Below the pieces are notes generated by a model. The model saw only the letters and a list, made by a program, of their open reading frames with translations. It was not told the origin of the DNA and made no database searches. Made by a program: the position numbers and the translations under genes. From Lingula anatina (taxonomy: Eukaryota; Brachiopoda; Lingulata; Lingulida; Lingulidae), in assembly GCF_001039355.2 (NCBI RefSeq), contig NW_019775586.1, positions 1 to 64,000 of the forward strand: a stretch of DNA of 64,000 nucleotides, written 5' to 3'. Position 1 is the first letter of the stretch. The number at the start of each line of letters is the position of its first letter. This document shows positions 1 through 13,563 of this stretch, piece by piece.

Positions 1-3000
1 GGGGGGGGGAGGGGTACAGTTTTGGTGACTCTTTCTTACGTAACAGCCTAGGTATTAATTTGTCAATAATCTCTCAAACTTAACTGCATTTGAAAGTGAA
101 AAGATTTTTACATATGTTTATATAGAACAATGGCACCAATAAAACATCTAATTTTATTTAGCATGCTCCCTTACAGAGGGCATGATCAACCTTGGTGGAT
201 TATAATATACAAGAATTCACAGAAAAAAAATTTATTTTAATCCCAGTAAGGTAATAAATGAATTGCTTATAGCCTGCCAACAAAGATACAATGGATCTGT
301 TTAGAGAACAGTGCGATATCCTAGTTGCGTGTGATTAACAAAGCATGGATCAATAACCATTTCTCTGCCACTGACTGAAATACAGACAGGTTGAATCATG
401 CAAGCTCTGTGAAGTCTCCAGACACAATATCACTTCAGATAGGAGAAAATTAGCTTGTGCTTCTCAGAACAATGTACCTTATATTGAGCATTTTTTTTTT
501 TTTTTTTTTTTTTTAAATCTCACATTTAGCTTTGGAGTTGTTTTTGGCATGAATTGATAGAAAATGTAGTGTGGGTAATGGGCTGCTTTTATACCAACAA
601 CAATATGTTCATTGTTTCTTTAATTATAATTTAATCTTTATTCTGAAAAATAATTATGTGTAATAAAGCTTATAGAGTCAATTGTTGATGATTCAGAAGT
701 TCTCAAAAGAAATGGCTCTTGTCAGAAGGCTTGCTTTTGCCAAAAACTTAAGATGATATAACTTATAAAATAATGAAGTTGATCATCATTAGGGATTGAA
801 AATCAGACTTAACACACCTGAAAAAGAGAAGAATATGGATCACTAAATGTTTCAGCAGTTGCCAGTCAGCTAAGCTGTTGAAAAGATTAAATGGCTTACA
901 AAGAAAAAACAGCCCAGTATAGACTGAAACTAAATTCATAATAATGGTGTGTGTGATTGATGAGTGCTTAATTAATTCATCTCAGTGAATTAATCATCGT
1001 ACAGGGATCAACATTTAGTCATTGAACTGGCTTCTCTGTTTTCATCAAATTATTGCAATCCGTGATTGCTTCGGCAAAAGCAAACGAACAAACAATTAAA
1101 CAAAAAGGAGAATACAATGATTATGAATAATTTAAAGAAGGAAAATTTGATGTGTGCATACATTTTGAATTATCTGGTGTGTATATATCAGAGATGGAGA
1201 AAAGTGCAAGGATTTTAAGATTTTTATGTTCTTACTTTCAGGATATAATGTCAGAAAATATAATCAAGATGTTGATTTCTTGTAGGTGAAGTACAATTCT
1301 TCCTGCAATCCACATATATTACTTTTGAATAACGTCAAAGTGATGCTAAGACACTATGGTGATGAAAATAACATTGTTTACTTAGTGATTAGTTTCTGAA
1401 CTGATTTTTGATAGCTAAACATCTCCATATAATCACATGATATTCATATTTCAACATGTAAATTTTGCCTTTGTCAAAGCAACATTTTTTAAAATTTTAA
1501 TAAAAAATTGTGCATTTACTGTCGCATATTTCCCAAAACCTGTTTTGCGTATTACTCAGCAGCATAAATTCGAGAATGAAAAAATCAATATTGGTCCTGC
1601 ACTTAGCTAGGGAAGTGTTTTGTGCAGCCAATTATGCAGCAGCTTCTTTACCATAATGTAATGACTCGACAGATAATGCTGTCGGCACAAATATCACCAT
1701 GATGTTTTGCCAAGACATGTATGTCTGCCAATCTCTGGCAGAATTTTCCAATAATAAATCTCGGAATGGATAATAGAAGATTGTGAATTAAATGTGAACT
1801 TTGTTTACTTGAATAATTTATGAGTAACTGACTGAAGGCCTTTCATTTGTTTTAGTCAGTTGGCATAGAATTCAGTGATATTTTTGAATACCATAATCAA
1901 TTTTTATCAAAGAAATGACAATATTTCAGATACGATGATGGTTTTTCATTCTGTAGCAGGTGATTTTGACATTCAGGTTTACTCTTACATCACAAAATGA
2001 ATAACACACTCTCTTGGGCTGACAAAACATTGGCATTTGGATTGGGTAATAGAAAATTGCAAATCTAATGGGACTAACCTTTGTTGACTGACAGCCAATT
2101 TCATCATGATTTGATCATATATATATAAGTGATATTGGCTCTTATTATTCTCATTTTTAGACAGGAGGCTAAATTAGCAGTGAATGAAAACATGATACCC
2201 ACATAGCGTATTTATTGTTAATGGGGCTTAATATTGTTGTATCAGGGGTGTCTTAATAATTATAAATTATAATAATAATTATAATAGTTTATTGAGCTAT
2301 AAATAATACAGTGCCAGAATGCCAGCTTTCTAAAAAACATAAATAAAGTACTGTAATGTAATAATGATATAGATGTTAGCAAAAAGAAAAACATTCAGAG
2401 ACAAAGTGACATTTAACTGTATTACTGTTACAAAGATTGCCTTCTTTAAGGTGACAGTCGGTGATTGGAGTTGTTGGGTCTTTTTGTAATGACTATTTGG
2501 ATGGATTTCTTCTGGGTATAACTCTCTTAGTCTATGATCTTTGCAGATTGTGGAAGATTTAATGATTAAGTGAAGTGTACTTGGTTTCATATTGTAGTAC
2601 ATCAAGATATCAGTTGTCATGGTAACTGACTTAAACATGTGAGAACTGTTTGATTGAGTGATCCTTCAAATTGCATTAAATATATTTATGGAATATTGCT
2701 TTTTTGATATTTGCAAAGTTATTTCTTTTTCTATACTTAAAAATGTTTTTAAAAATTGATTTTGAATAATTTGGTATAATAGAAATTTAAAATTGAGTTT
2801 TGTTCAGTTTATAAATTACATGCATAAATTTGTATGGAAGTCATATGTTGTAATATGAAAATTTGGGTACACAAAGAATGACACTTTGTGTCTTTTGGTT
2901 TTCTCTAAACCAAAACTCCCTACAGAGACTATTATAACAAAACAAACTGATAATAGTGCAGTAACCAGAAAGGCTGAAAATTGTTCACATGCAGTGGTAC

Positions 3001-4386
3001 AAATCAGTGATAGAAATATTCTGTTCCTTTGCATTCATTTTACCACTTGATTCCATATGACCTTACCTATTGTCACTGTGATGTTAACAAACAGTTCTAT
3101 TACAATTGTCACTCCTTAATCCAATCAACCAGTAACAAAATTGGTCCCATTGCCTGCTGCTTAACTTTCCCAACACAATACACCACACAATGTTCAGCTA
3201 ACTTGACATCTGTTCTTTTGTTGGACCCTCAGCTAGGCTTACCATCTGTGCTCAACTGAGAGAATTATTTCCCTGATGATTCTTTAACCACTTAATAAAG
3301 ACTGTTCGCAGCAGTGACTGTTCTTAAAAATTGATTTTAGACTAGGGGTGCTGTTTCATAATCTAAAATTTTTGGGCTAAAATCAGAAAGCTGACTGTGC
3401 AAAGTCTACACTATATTATTTATATAAGAGCTTCAGAAATGACTGACCACTAACAAATTTGCCATACCTAAATTTTGAGGTATTAAGTGTCAGGGTAAAA
3501 ATATTTTTTGGACCAAGAAGAAGTCTTTTAACCAAATAAGCCACATGTGTATATGGAAAGAGTGTCCAATACTTTTGTTTTCATATTTTTGTCTTAAGTA
3601 GGCAGCCTAATATGAAAGTTTATAAACATATTGTTTTCATGGGTGAGTCTGGTATTTGGTCATATGGGGCTCAAGACCGGGTTTAAGTGGTTTGAATTTT
3701 GCCTCATGTGAACAAACCCATAGAGATTTTCTCTACAGTGTCACGTCATGATATGTAAGGTTAATTCATATAATAATTGGATGTAACAAGACTAGAAACT
3801 TATTTACCACTGATTGTAATAGGATATGCAGTTGGATTCATTCTATAGAAAACAACTTGACTGCCAGAATACTTAATGAGAATATAAGTCGTTTTTTACT
3901 GATTTTTCATTGATTTTTATTAAATTGGATGCCTAGGTCTTAACACTACATTAAATGATAAATATTTCATTAGTACAAGTTTTTTTTCTGTGCACGAAAA
4001 AATATGAATATTGATTTTGTCTCAGTTTTAAAGACCATTCTCTGTCTATTATGTACAGTATGTAGATGTGGTAATGATATAAATGATTATATACCATTGT
4101 AACAAAATATCACATTTGATTATTTTGTGTTTAATAATATTCAGAATGAGATACTGAATTTGGTGGGGTTTTTATTATTATTCTTTGGAATGTACAAGAA
4201 AACAAACTGAAAAAGAATATATGAATGATCCCATAGCCTGAAATTTGTTAATTTGTATTTTGTCTGTAAAGAGATACAGGGGGTCCTTAAAGCAGACTGA
4301 AGGCAAATCTTTTTTGATGAAGAAGTCAGGTAAAAAAAAACTAGTTATGGCCCCATTGATTATCTTGAAGTTTTATTTTTCTACAG
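1..4386. other. Non-coding stretch, probably intron of the doublecortin-like kinase
   Basis: No exon-like open frame with good splice sites and family similarity was found on either strand. The sequence is AT-rich, with poly-T at about 490-514 and (AT)-rich spacers. The first recognisable exon of the kinase gene begins at 4387 in the middle of a codon, so this stretch is most likely an upstream intron. The short open frames here look random. Confidence 0.5.
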
Positions 4387-7300
4387 AGGTGAAGTTTGTA
4401 AGTGCCTATCGGTCAGTGAGGCAGAAGGAACGTGTGACCTTGAGGTCACCAAGGACACCTCGAAGGTCACTGTCATCATCTTCAGGAAAGGTTAATGAAG
4501 GTAAAATTAATTAAGATGTTTAATCAAGATTATAATGCAGTAACTCCTGCCAGCACAGTTTTATTTTGATTTAATTTAACAGAAAATGCTTCTGTGTTTC
4601 AGGCAACTTGCAATTAATTCTGAACTGTTCTTTTGACCATCATTAAAATAAAAGTGAATTTTAAAAAGATGCAAAACATTATTATTACCCTCAGTCTCAT
4701 TTGAAATGTACTCTTAATTGTTTCAGCTGGTCTTCGTTACACCCTCCGTTCTAGTCCCGCTGGCTCTCCAGTCATGCAGCGGAAACAGAAGCCACCTGTA
4801 CCAGTGAGTAATTTTTTTCAAATTTCGTGCCCAAAGCAAACGTGTTTTGTTCAGTTACAAGGACATACCCGGTATTTAAGTAGCACCCTGAGTGTCAAAG
4901 GAGACCAGAAACTTGCCTCTTCTCTGTCAGCATGTCACTGCTGTTTCCAGGGGCTCATTTTGATACTGGAAATGGCAGCAGCATGCAGAGAGAAGAGAGG
5001 AGTTTCCAGTGCCCTCTGTAACTCAGGGTGACTTAGAGATTTGGTTGTGTGAAATTTACGCTGGACGGTGTCCTTTCTGCGTCCCGTAGTACGGCCCCAT
5101 TTAAGAGTAAAAAATAATAATACTTTACATGCCGACAACTGGCCGATCATTGAACATTCATTTTGCAACCAAAGCGATCCTTGTGACTCTTCTCTACGAC
5201 CACAGTGATACCAGTTTCATGGTTGATTTATGAGTTATATGGTAAAAGTTTTATATGGAGTAAATTATAATGAAATTGAAGTTTCTTCTTAAGTGTAAAA
5301 AAAATTAATAAACCATACCAAAAACAATGATTATTTTATTTTGCTGGTAAAAAAATTAGGAAAGAAATACATTTCCTTGGCATATTTAGTTTCTTGATGC
5401 CTGAGCTCATAACTTTTTATGCAGACCCTGTGATCCCTAAAATTGCAATTAAAAAAACATAAGTCTTAAAACTTATAAACTGAATAAAAATTCTATATAG
5501 CAAGAATACGTGGTAAACATATGACAATCAGTATGTAAAAGATTCTATATTTTTAGAAAAGTTTAATTGAATTCATCTTCAGTTTAATATTTATATTTTT
5601 ACTTTCTAGGCCAAGCCATCCTTGAAGACAAATGGAATAAATGGAGGTAAATTATATAGCTGGAAATATTAATGGAAATGGTCAATATCTGAATCAACAG
5701 CTGCAGGGAAATGTTTTTTGAAATATTGAATTTGGCTGTAGATTAACATGGGATATTGGATTCATTCCAGCATATCTAGTTTATTCTTCAGTCTCAGAAA
5801 TATGATAAATGACTTTGTTAAGCCTCAATTAATAGGAACATTATTGAACATAGAACATTTCAGCTGGGAATTGAAACATATTATAGTTTTTTTTTCTTTT
5901 GAAATTGCTGTTGTTTGTCCTCCTTTAATTGTGCCTAATATTTTAACTTTTTATCACGTTGATATATACCGAATGTGTATGGTAATCTTTAAGTTGGGAA
6001 GTCTGCAGAAATCAGTGGTTTGTGTATGTATTGCACTGTGATGGCACCCTTACTTTCAGGGATACTCATCTGGTTCTTTTCTCTATCATCATCAAACTGA
6101 TGAAATTTTTAGAGGGTGATAGCTGATGTTTGCTTAATCCATCATCAATTTAGTCTATGCACTGGTTGTAAGTCTGATTTGGAATTCTTGCAAATTTTGA
6201 TCTCCAGGGAATGACCATGAAATTGTCCAGTTCTCATCTTTAATGAAGTCACCTTTTGCACATGTACAAAATATGTCTAGATTACTCTGAGTGAATGAGT
6301 GGATAATAGTTATGCATCTCGTGGCCGAACATGAAATATGAAGTATTATTGACAATCAATATGCGTTGGTGTAAAAATGCTCTCTATCCTGCAGGACAAA
6401 ATGGCATCCCAGAGGAGTTGCTGGAAAAATACAGAATTGGCAACGTTATTGGCGAGGGAAATTTTGCAGTTGTCAAAGAGTGCACAGAGAAGTGAGTGTA
6501 GATTTTGAAGCTACAGATCCTGATTCTCATTTCTATAGCAAAAATATCAAGGATAATTTTAGTTTAGCCCTTGAATCACTTTTATTTAATTAACAATTCA
6601 AGACACTTTAATGATCTCCAGGTTTTCACCATTTTTAGCCATCCATTCTTTGTTTTAGGTACAACAAGAGGGAATATGCTTTGAAAATCATCAGCAAGAA
6701 CAAGGTGAAGGCCAAGGTGGGTCAAAAGTATATTGGCATGACTTTTTTTTTAATTTTTGGGAAGGATGATTGGCAAAAACCCCATAATTGACTGGTTTTA
6801 GCCTGGTCCTATTTTAGCCTAGTCCTTCATGTTCTGATTTATTTGAAAAATCTGTATTTCCTGCAGGTAAAAAGAGAAACAAAGAACAGATTCCAAGTGT
6901 ATATATCAACATTCAGTATTTCATTTTTCAAATTTTTAGGATTGTGATAAACATGAGAACAAAATCTCCATTTTGTCCAATGTATTCTGAGCACTTCATA
7001 TTATAGTTTAAACATGATGATTTCATTGCCATTGTATTGGTCTTTTCTCTTTTGGTTTGTTTGCGCAATACTGTTTTTCATGGAGTCACTGAAGTGAGTC
7101 ATTCATTTAGCTGGGTCGATTTTACCCTTGAGGTATAATATTTCATATCTGCTGCAGTACTTAATCCCTAATTCTTGCAGTTTCAAATATCCCACATCAT
7201 TGATAACTGTATATAAAAAGTAGCTCATTCTCTTAAATTGATGTGTCTTACTTTTTAAAAAATGCACATACTAGAAAACACTCACACACACACACACACA

Positions 7301-10158
7301 CACGCATGCATGCATGCGCTATAAATTAGCCATAAATGTTCTTTACTAGGTTTTTATTTTTGGGATATTAATATTATCATGGAAATAGTTTGATGTTTTT
7401 ATGGAGACTAGTAACATTATATTATTTGGGAGGGGGGGTCACTGCTCTCTTCACTTTAGGCTACTATAATATTTCTGATGAAAGTGTTTTAATGTTAGAC
7501 ACTAAAATACTGGAGTGGTAATAATTCTGAATTTGGCAGTATAAAGGAATTTAACATAGAATAGCTAATGTTAGAGTGCTCTATCATATCCATCATCCAT
7601 GTAATTTACTCTCTGGTGGTTAATCTAATGTGAAATTCTTGCAAATTTCTCCAGGGAATGTCCATGATATTGTCCAGTTCCTGTCTTAATGCTCTTTAGA
7701 CCATGGGGATTATAATTTAGTACAAGATGAAAAGAAAGTAACTGAGCAGCTTTTCGGCATTTTGTAACATTTAACATACCTGTCCATTTAACATAATTAT
7801 GTTATCATGGCAAGGTTTCAAATAGGTTTTCATGTGCTGATATGATCAGTTAGGCAAATGATGTATACAGGATGCTGTCTGAAACTTATATCAGTCTATT
7901 CATGACATTATGCAATATTTTTTATTGTGTGAACATACTTAAATCGACTTTATTGGCAGAGCTCCTTGTGATTGATTTGCAAAAAAAAAAAAAAAAAAAA
8001 CATTTTCAGAGCAGCAAAGTGTATATATCAGAAAGACGATTGGATTTCTCATTTCAGTAATGAAATCTCATTTAATTAGCCCCATCATGAGGTTGTAATA
8101 TTGCTTTATGGGAAGGGGCTTAAAGTAATGAGTTCTTTCATTTCTTACAATGGAAATTGTTGTGTCTCTCAGTATCTGTTTTCTTTGATCATGATTCTCA
8201 CTTGTTTAATATGATAGTTATTAAAATTTTTCTTTTTTTTTTTCAAATATTTTTTAACTATTTCACTTTTTCAAGACTTGCCACTTTAAGACACTTGTAG
8301 CAGTTAACTTACAGACAAAAGGCCACATATTAACTTAACAAAACTTTGAAATCGGTATTTTTAAGTATTACTTACAAAACATTTTTTTATTTTTGAAAAA
8401 TGATTAATTTATGTTGCAGGAATTTATTGAGTAATTACCATAGGATTTTTTCATCACCCTCTGAGGTCATTGTATTGATCGAAATAAAAATGAATAATGT
8501 GGGACAATCCATTTGATGAACATAGCTGCCCTAGTATAGCTTTCTACTTGATAGGAATTCTAAAGTGAGCTCCAAGAGCACAGAGCTCCATTGAGGAAAA
8601 ATACAATATTTTCTTTTTTATATTAGGTGGCCAAGATTCAATTGAAACTGTAATCACTTGTTTTCTTTCCTGAATAAATCATTTCTGTCCTGAAAATGTC
8701 ATCAAATTTGTGTAGAAGTGTTTTGGGTATCTTCTCAGGAAAAATAAATTGGCAAACCAATGACAATGAAAGCAACCTTCTTTGATGGCAGAGGCACAAT
8801 CATGCAATTAAGTAACAGAGAAATGTCTTTACTTCTAACTTGATTAGTTTCCTTCATGCCTGTAATAGTTGTTTTTATTAGGTCCTAAAACACTGCAGGA
8901 AATTATCAGTCTTCTTTTATTAATAGCCCTGTGTTATACAATAGATTAATGAGCATGGCCTTTAAAGAAATCAAGAAATTGGTTGAAAGGGGGAATATGC
9001 AGCTGCAATAAATTATTCTGAAAATAAATATTAAATGTCAAAGGCAAAATATCAGTGCTGATGCTTTGTAATAATGGTATTTTATCTTGCCATATGTAGC
9101 AGCAGGCTATCTTTAATTGATGCATGAATGCCACTTAGTATATACATGTACATAATACATGTACATAACAAATAGGGTATTGGCCACTGGGTAAATTTTC
9201 ATTCTTCTACTGTAATTATAATCAGGCCTTATAAATGAAATAGCTGTACTTGATTTTGAGCCTTTGTTTAATTTGTGACTGTGAATCCCAATTAACAACT
9301 GAAGCTATGATTGAAAGCACAAACATAATATGCGCGAGGCCTGTAATGGTTTTGTCTGTAGGGTTTTGTCTCATAGTTCTTCTGAGTGCTCCTATGTTTA
9401 GTGTCCTCACAATGGTTAATCTGTTCATTTTTGGAAAATTTGGGGCATTTATTTTTTAACATGGATTTGTGTTAGTAGAAATATTCAAGAGTAAATGCTT
9501 TCAATGCTGACTGTTATACAAGTTTAAGTGTCCACCTTTCTAGCTAAATTGAAAATTTAAGATTAATAATTCTGGTATTCCCCAAGATTTTGATTTGTAT
9601 AGTTAACAGATACTGTTACTGGTCATTGTTGCTAATATTAGTTTTTTTGTTTTCTAGAAACAAATGATTGACAGCGAGGTTTCCATTTTGAGAATTGTGA
9701 AGCACCCAAACATCATTCAGCTGCTGGAGGAATATAGCACAGATAGAGAACTTTACCTGGTCATGGAACTAGTCAGGGTAGGCACAGATAAAGGAACTAG
9801 TCATGTTGTGCCTGTTTGTCAGTGTGTGCCAGACTGTCTGATGATGCTCATATATGATTGCATGACACTGAGTCAGGGGCGGATCCAGAGATATTTTTTG
9901 ACAGTCTTCCATATTATATTTGTTGATCCATTCTCCATTTTTTGACCGTCTTCCTACAGAAAAAATTAGATACCCGTCAATGTAAACTTGAAAATCTGAC
10001 CGTCTTCCGGAAGACCCAGAAGACAGCCTAAATCCGCCCCTGTGAGTGTTCTTGTATTTGAACATATGAGTGAATTTGTGCATGCGTGTTCGAGTGCATA
10101 TGTTTACTCCGATTAATCGGGTTATCCATATGAGTGAATTATTAATGTAGGTGTGACT

Positions 10159-10210
<52 letters not shown>

Positions 10211-13200
10211 TCATGTGCAGATGTTCCAATTTTGTAAGCACGAACTTGAGTGTGGATGAATGCACATGCATGCAAGTGTCAATGTTGAGAGGATTTTAGA
10301 GACTTCATCTGCACTTTTGCACTTTCAATTAGTTTTGAACAGAACTTCATATTAGAAATTGCACACCAAATTATAGAATATGAGACATTTGACGATAAAT
10401 AATGAACATCTACATATTGAATATGTACATCTAAAATAAGAGTTATAAGATAGAATACAGTCTAAAGTAAGAATTGTACTAATATAGAGGTGACATTTTT
10501 GAAGTAGAGTAACAGCTAGTGCACAATGAAAATAAATTGAAATAGAATTCATATGACTTAGAGAAGGCTGTTTGTGTTCACATATTTTAGGGTGGTGATT
10601 TGTTTGATGCCATATCCTCAGCTACAAAGTACACAGAGCGTGATGCCAGTGGGATGATGTACAACCTAGCTAGTGCCCTCAAGTATCTCCACTCTCTTAA
10701 TGTGGTACACAGAGATATTAAGCTGGAAAATCTGCTGGTAAGTGGAGGTTCTCAGACATCTGTATTTCAGCAGCTCGATGTCACTTTTATCTGCAGAATT
10801 ATTGATAGCAGAACCTAGGCTACTATCTTGTAGTAGGTAGTGTGGGTAATGCTATTTTTGTTGTGCTTTTTTTTTTTGGTCTTGTTACAAATTCACAGTG
10901 CCTTGTAGTCTGAATGCCATTTCTATTTTATCATTTCTGCCCTCTCTCTTTCAGGTATTTGAGCATGAAGATGGCAGTAAATCGCTAAAACTTGGAGACT
11001 TTGGACTGGCCACATTTGTGAAGGGAAAGCAGTACACAGTATGCGGAACCCCCACTTATGTAGCCCCAGAGATACTGGCAGAGACTGGGTAGGCCATATA
11101 ATATTACCTTAAAGTTTATAATTGATTTAAAAGCATAATTTGATCCTGTTAATGGTGTGAATTTGGTATAATTTGTTTATTAAAAAAATTTATAGAAAAA
11201 GGTAATTTAAAAGCAAAACCTTCAGTTACTTGTGCCGTGTTTTTTTTTTCTTTAACACTTCATAAAAAAATGCAGTGAAGATATTTTATTTAAAAAGTAT
11301 GTGGATCAGTCTGAGATGAATTTTAATTATTCCTTCACAAAACAAGAATAGGTGTTACAGTTTATGAAATTGTTGAGGAGGTAGCATTTTGCAACTCAGT
11401 TTACAGTTTTCAGTGAATGGTTTCATTTCACAAAGAGTAAGCTGTTTAATTCTTACATTTACCATATGTTATATAATCATTACAGCTATGGCTTGAAGGT
11501 TGACATGTGGTCATCTGGAGTTATCACCTATATTCTGCTGTGTGGTTTCCCACCTTTTGTCAGGTACGTATACCTGTCTTCTTCCTTCACCTCATCCTCC
11601 TTCCACTACTAAGAAGAAGAACAACAACAACAAGAATAATGGTTATGATAATCTTTAAAAACATGTTACATTTGCCTGAGTATTAATTGTGCGTAAGATT
11701 TCCTAAATTAAAAAAAGTTCAAGACAATGTTTCTTGTTTGTATCAGCTGTCTAAAAATAATCTATACTCACAGACAGAATTTATCCACTGGAATGATGTC
11801 ATCGCATATTATACCAATTATAATTAACTGTCTAGGCTGATGCATGTAACTGATGACTAATGAACTTTAGTTGGCATTTATACCTCACTTGAGTATTCAG
11901 TGTCATGTCATGTTGCACAACTGGTTTTAATTGTCTTTGTTCCTTCCTTTTCTATCTGCCTAATGGTATCTTTATAGTGCCGAGGGGATGATAATAATGA
12001 TAAAGGATGTCACCATAAAAAGGACATCTGCGACATACTCCACATTGCCTTGTTTATACTGCTAGGCGTAAATGCTGAATGTGTTTTTAGTAATTAAAAA
12101 AAATATCTTAGTACACAATAGCATGTAATTTTGTATAGATAAGTTTTAAGTTTATTATACAACCCATTGGCTGAAATTCTATGCATGAATAGATAGATAA
12201 TTATATAAGAACATGAACTATTTATTTTGTATAAATATTTTCTCTTCAGTCAATCCAATGACCAGGATGAGTTGTTTGACAAGATAATGGAGGGGACATT
12301 TGACTTTCCGTCTCCATACTGGGATGACATATCAGAATCTGCTCAGGACCTGATCGAGGGTCTGCTACAGGTCGACCCAGGGACACGTATGTCTGCAACA
12401 CAGATGTTGGAGCACCCGTGGGTTGCTGTAAGTATTAAGATCAAACAAAGAGCATCTCTTCTTATCAAATGTTAAATTTTCCTGAATTCCTTAAATCACT
12501 AAGGTATACCTGGTCATATCAAAAATCATTGACAAAAATTTAACTATGCTTAGGTTTTGAGTTCTAAGTTTCCTATTTTCCTAGATTTTCATATTCTCAA
12601 CAGTTTTGGATGAGTTATTATGCTTTGGTGATAAATTGAAAATTGATGAAAATTCCGAGAAATATAATGCATAATAATTTTTACTAATTGAAAATAATTT
12701 TAGACAGCTCAATATGTTTAGTGTAGAGTCTATGTTGATAATTAAAAGGACCTTTTTGTAAAGATACGAAAGTCTTAGAATAAAAAATTTATATTTTTCC
12801 CGTTTTTGCTTTAAATATTTGGTTAATGTTATCATATTTTTAACTGAAAGAAGTGTCCATTTATTTCTGATCTTGCTTCTAATAGACAATTGTAAATCAT
12901 ATTTGGCAGGATGACACGGCGCTGGACAATGACATGCACACCTCAGTTGCCAGGAAACTAAGCATGCACTTTGAGAAAAGGCAATCAAAATTCCCAGAGC
13001 TTTCTCCAGGAGTCAAACTTGTCGCTGTAAGTACTGAATCTAAGCACGTTTGTCTGTGTGAAGGCCAATTTATTTCTGACTATCTGTTATTAACATGCAG
13101 TAGCTTATTTATCAATACTGAACCCTTTAACAAATGAGATTTAGAAAAATGCTTATCAGGATATTTTTATTTATGTGACAAATGGGACATTTTAATCATC

Positions 13201-13563
13201 AGATGATTATTTTTTAATAACTTTGTTTGCTTCTGCCAATAAGTATAAATTAATGCTTCAGTTTCAAAATAGTATCTAAAGGTTATGACATTTTTTATTA
13301 AACCTCTGTAATTAACAGTTATATACTTAGTCTATTTTTTTATTTTGTCCATGTGATAAATAAAGTCCCACTTAAACAGTTTTGATGAATAGATGGATTT
13401 TTTAAAGAAAGATGTACACTGCAGTTCATATCTTTTTCAGATGACCGCTTTGGACAAAGGTTCTCGGTTCTTTGAGGGCAGGGGTCATTCACCTGTCCGC
13501 CAGCTCCAGCCAGTGGTCAAGCAAAACGGATATGACGACTACGATGATGACGAGATCTTTTAA
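4387..13563 (+). CDS. DCLK: Doublecortin-like serine/threonine kinase, 3' part (12 exons, partial at 5' end)
   Basis: Exons: 4387-4500, 4727-4803, 5610-5646, 6395-6491, 6659-6716, 9658-9777, 10591-10737, 10955-11088, 11486-11563, 12250-12427, 12910-13026, 13441-13563 (TAA). All junctions are GT-AG and in phase, giving 425 codons plus a partial first codon. The first three exons encode the Ser/Arg/Pro-rich linker that follows the doublecortin domains in this family. A complete CaMK-type kinase domain follows: Gly loop ([10 protein letters not shown]), catalytic Lys in YALKII, helix-C Glu in [23 protein letters not shown], activation loop [10 protein letters not shown] and LLCGFPPF. The tail is short and ends in an Asp/Tyr-rich stretch (DDYDDDEIF). 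Family knowledge: DCLK proteins bind microtubules through N-terminal doublecortin domains and carry this kinase at the C terminus. The doublecortin exons are not in the window. The catalytic loop has Leu where human DCLK1 has Pro (HRDIKPEN). The gene converges on PAICS. Confidence 0.93.
6121..7690 (+). repeat. Two related copies of a dispersed repeat in DCLK introns
   Basis: The stretch at about 6145-6235 and that at about 7590-7685 share the same ordered blocks: a catcatc/ttagtct-like lead, then GAATTCTTGCAAATTT or a close variant, then CTCCAGGGAATG, then ATTGTCCAGTTC. Both copies are on the + strand in neighbouring introns. They look like copies of an old repeat. I saw no clear termini, so the class is unknown. 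Confidence 0.5.
7284..7314. repeat. (CA)n microsatellite followed by GCAT repeats
   Basis: A run of about ten CA units passes directly into several GCAT units, inside the 6717-9657 kinase intron. Confidence 0.9.
9874..10042. mobile_element. 169-bp hAT-like MITE, copy 1
   Basis: The element begins CAGGGGCGGATCC and ends GGATTTAGGCGG in reverse complement, so its ends are inverted repeats of the CAGGGGCGGAT type seen in hAT elements. It lies in the kinase intron 9778-10590. A second copy of the same family lies at 40779-40946 in the other orientation; internal blocks match, including GACGGTCAGA and TTTACATTGACGGG. The flanks share TGAGT, but a clean 8-bp target duplication is not visible, so the hAT assignment is inference. 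Confidence 0.75.
10159..10205. repeat. (TA)n microsatellite
   Basis: An uninterrupted TA run directly visible in the kinase intron. Long TA runs also occur at about 20189-20217, 24811-24869, 36011-36045 and 37702-37742. Confidence 0.95.

Noticed and set aside
5040-5230. Locally GC-richer segment in the kinase intron, considered as a tRNA-derived SINE
   Set aside because: No A and B box pair with correct spacing and no tail or target duplication seen.
9769-10275. 168-codon open frame on the minus strand
   Set aside because: It crosses the hAT-like MITE and a (TA)n run that yields a Tyr-Ile repeat; it overlaps a kinase exon in antisense and has no family similarity.
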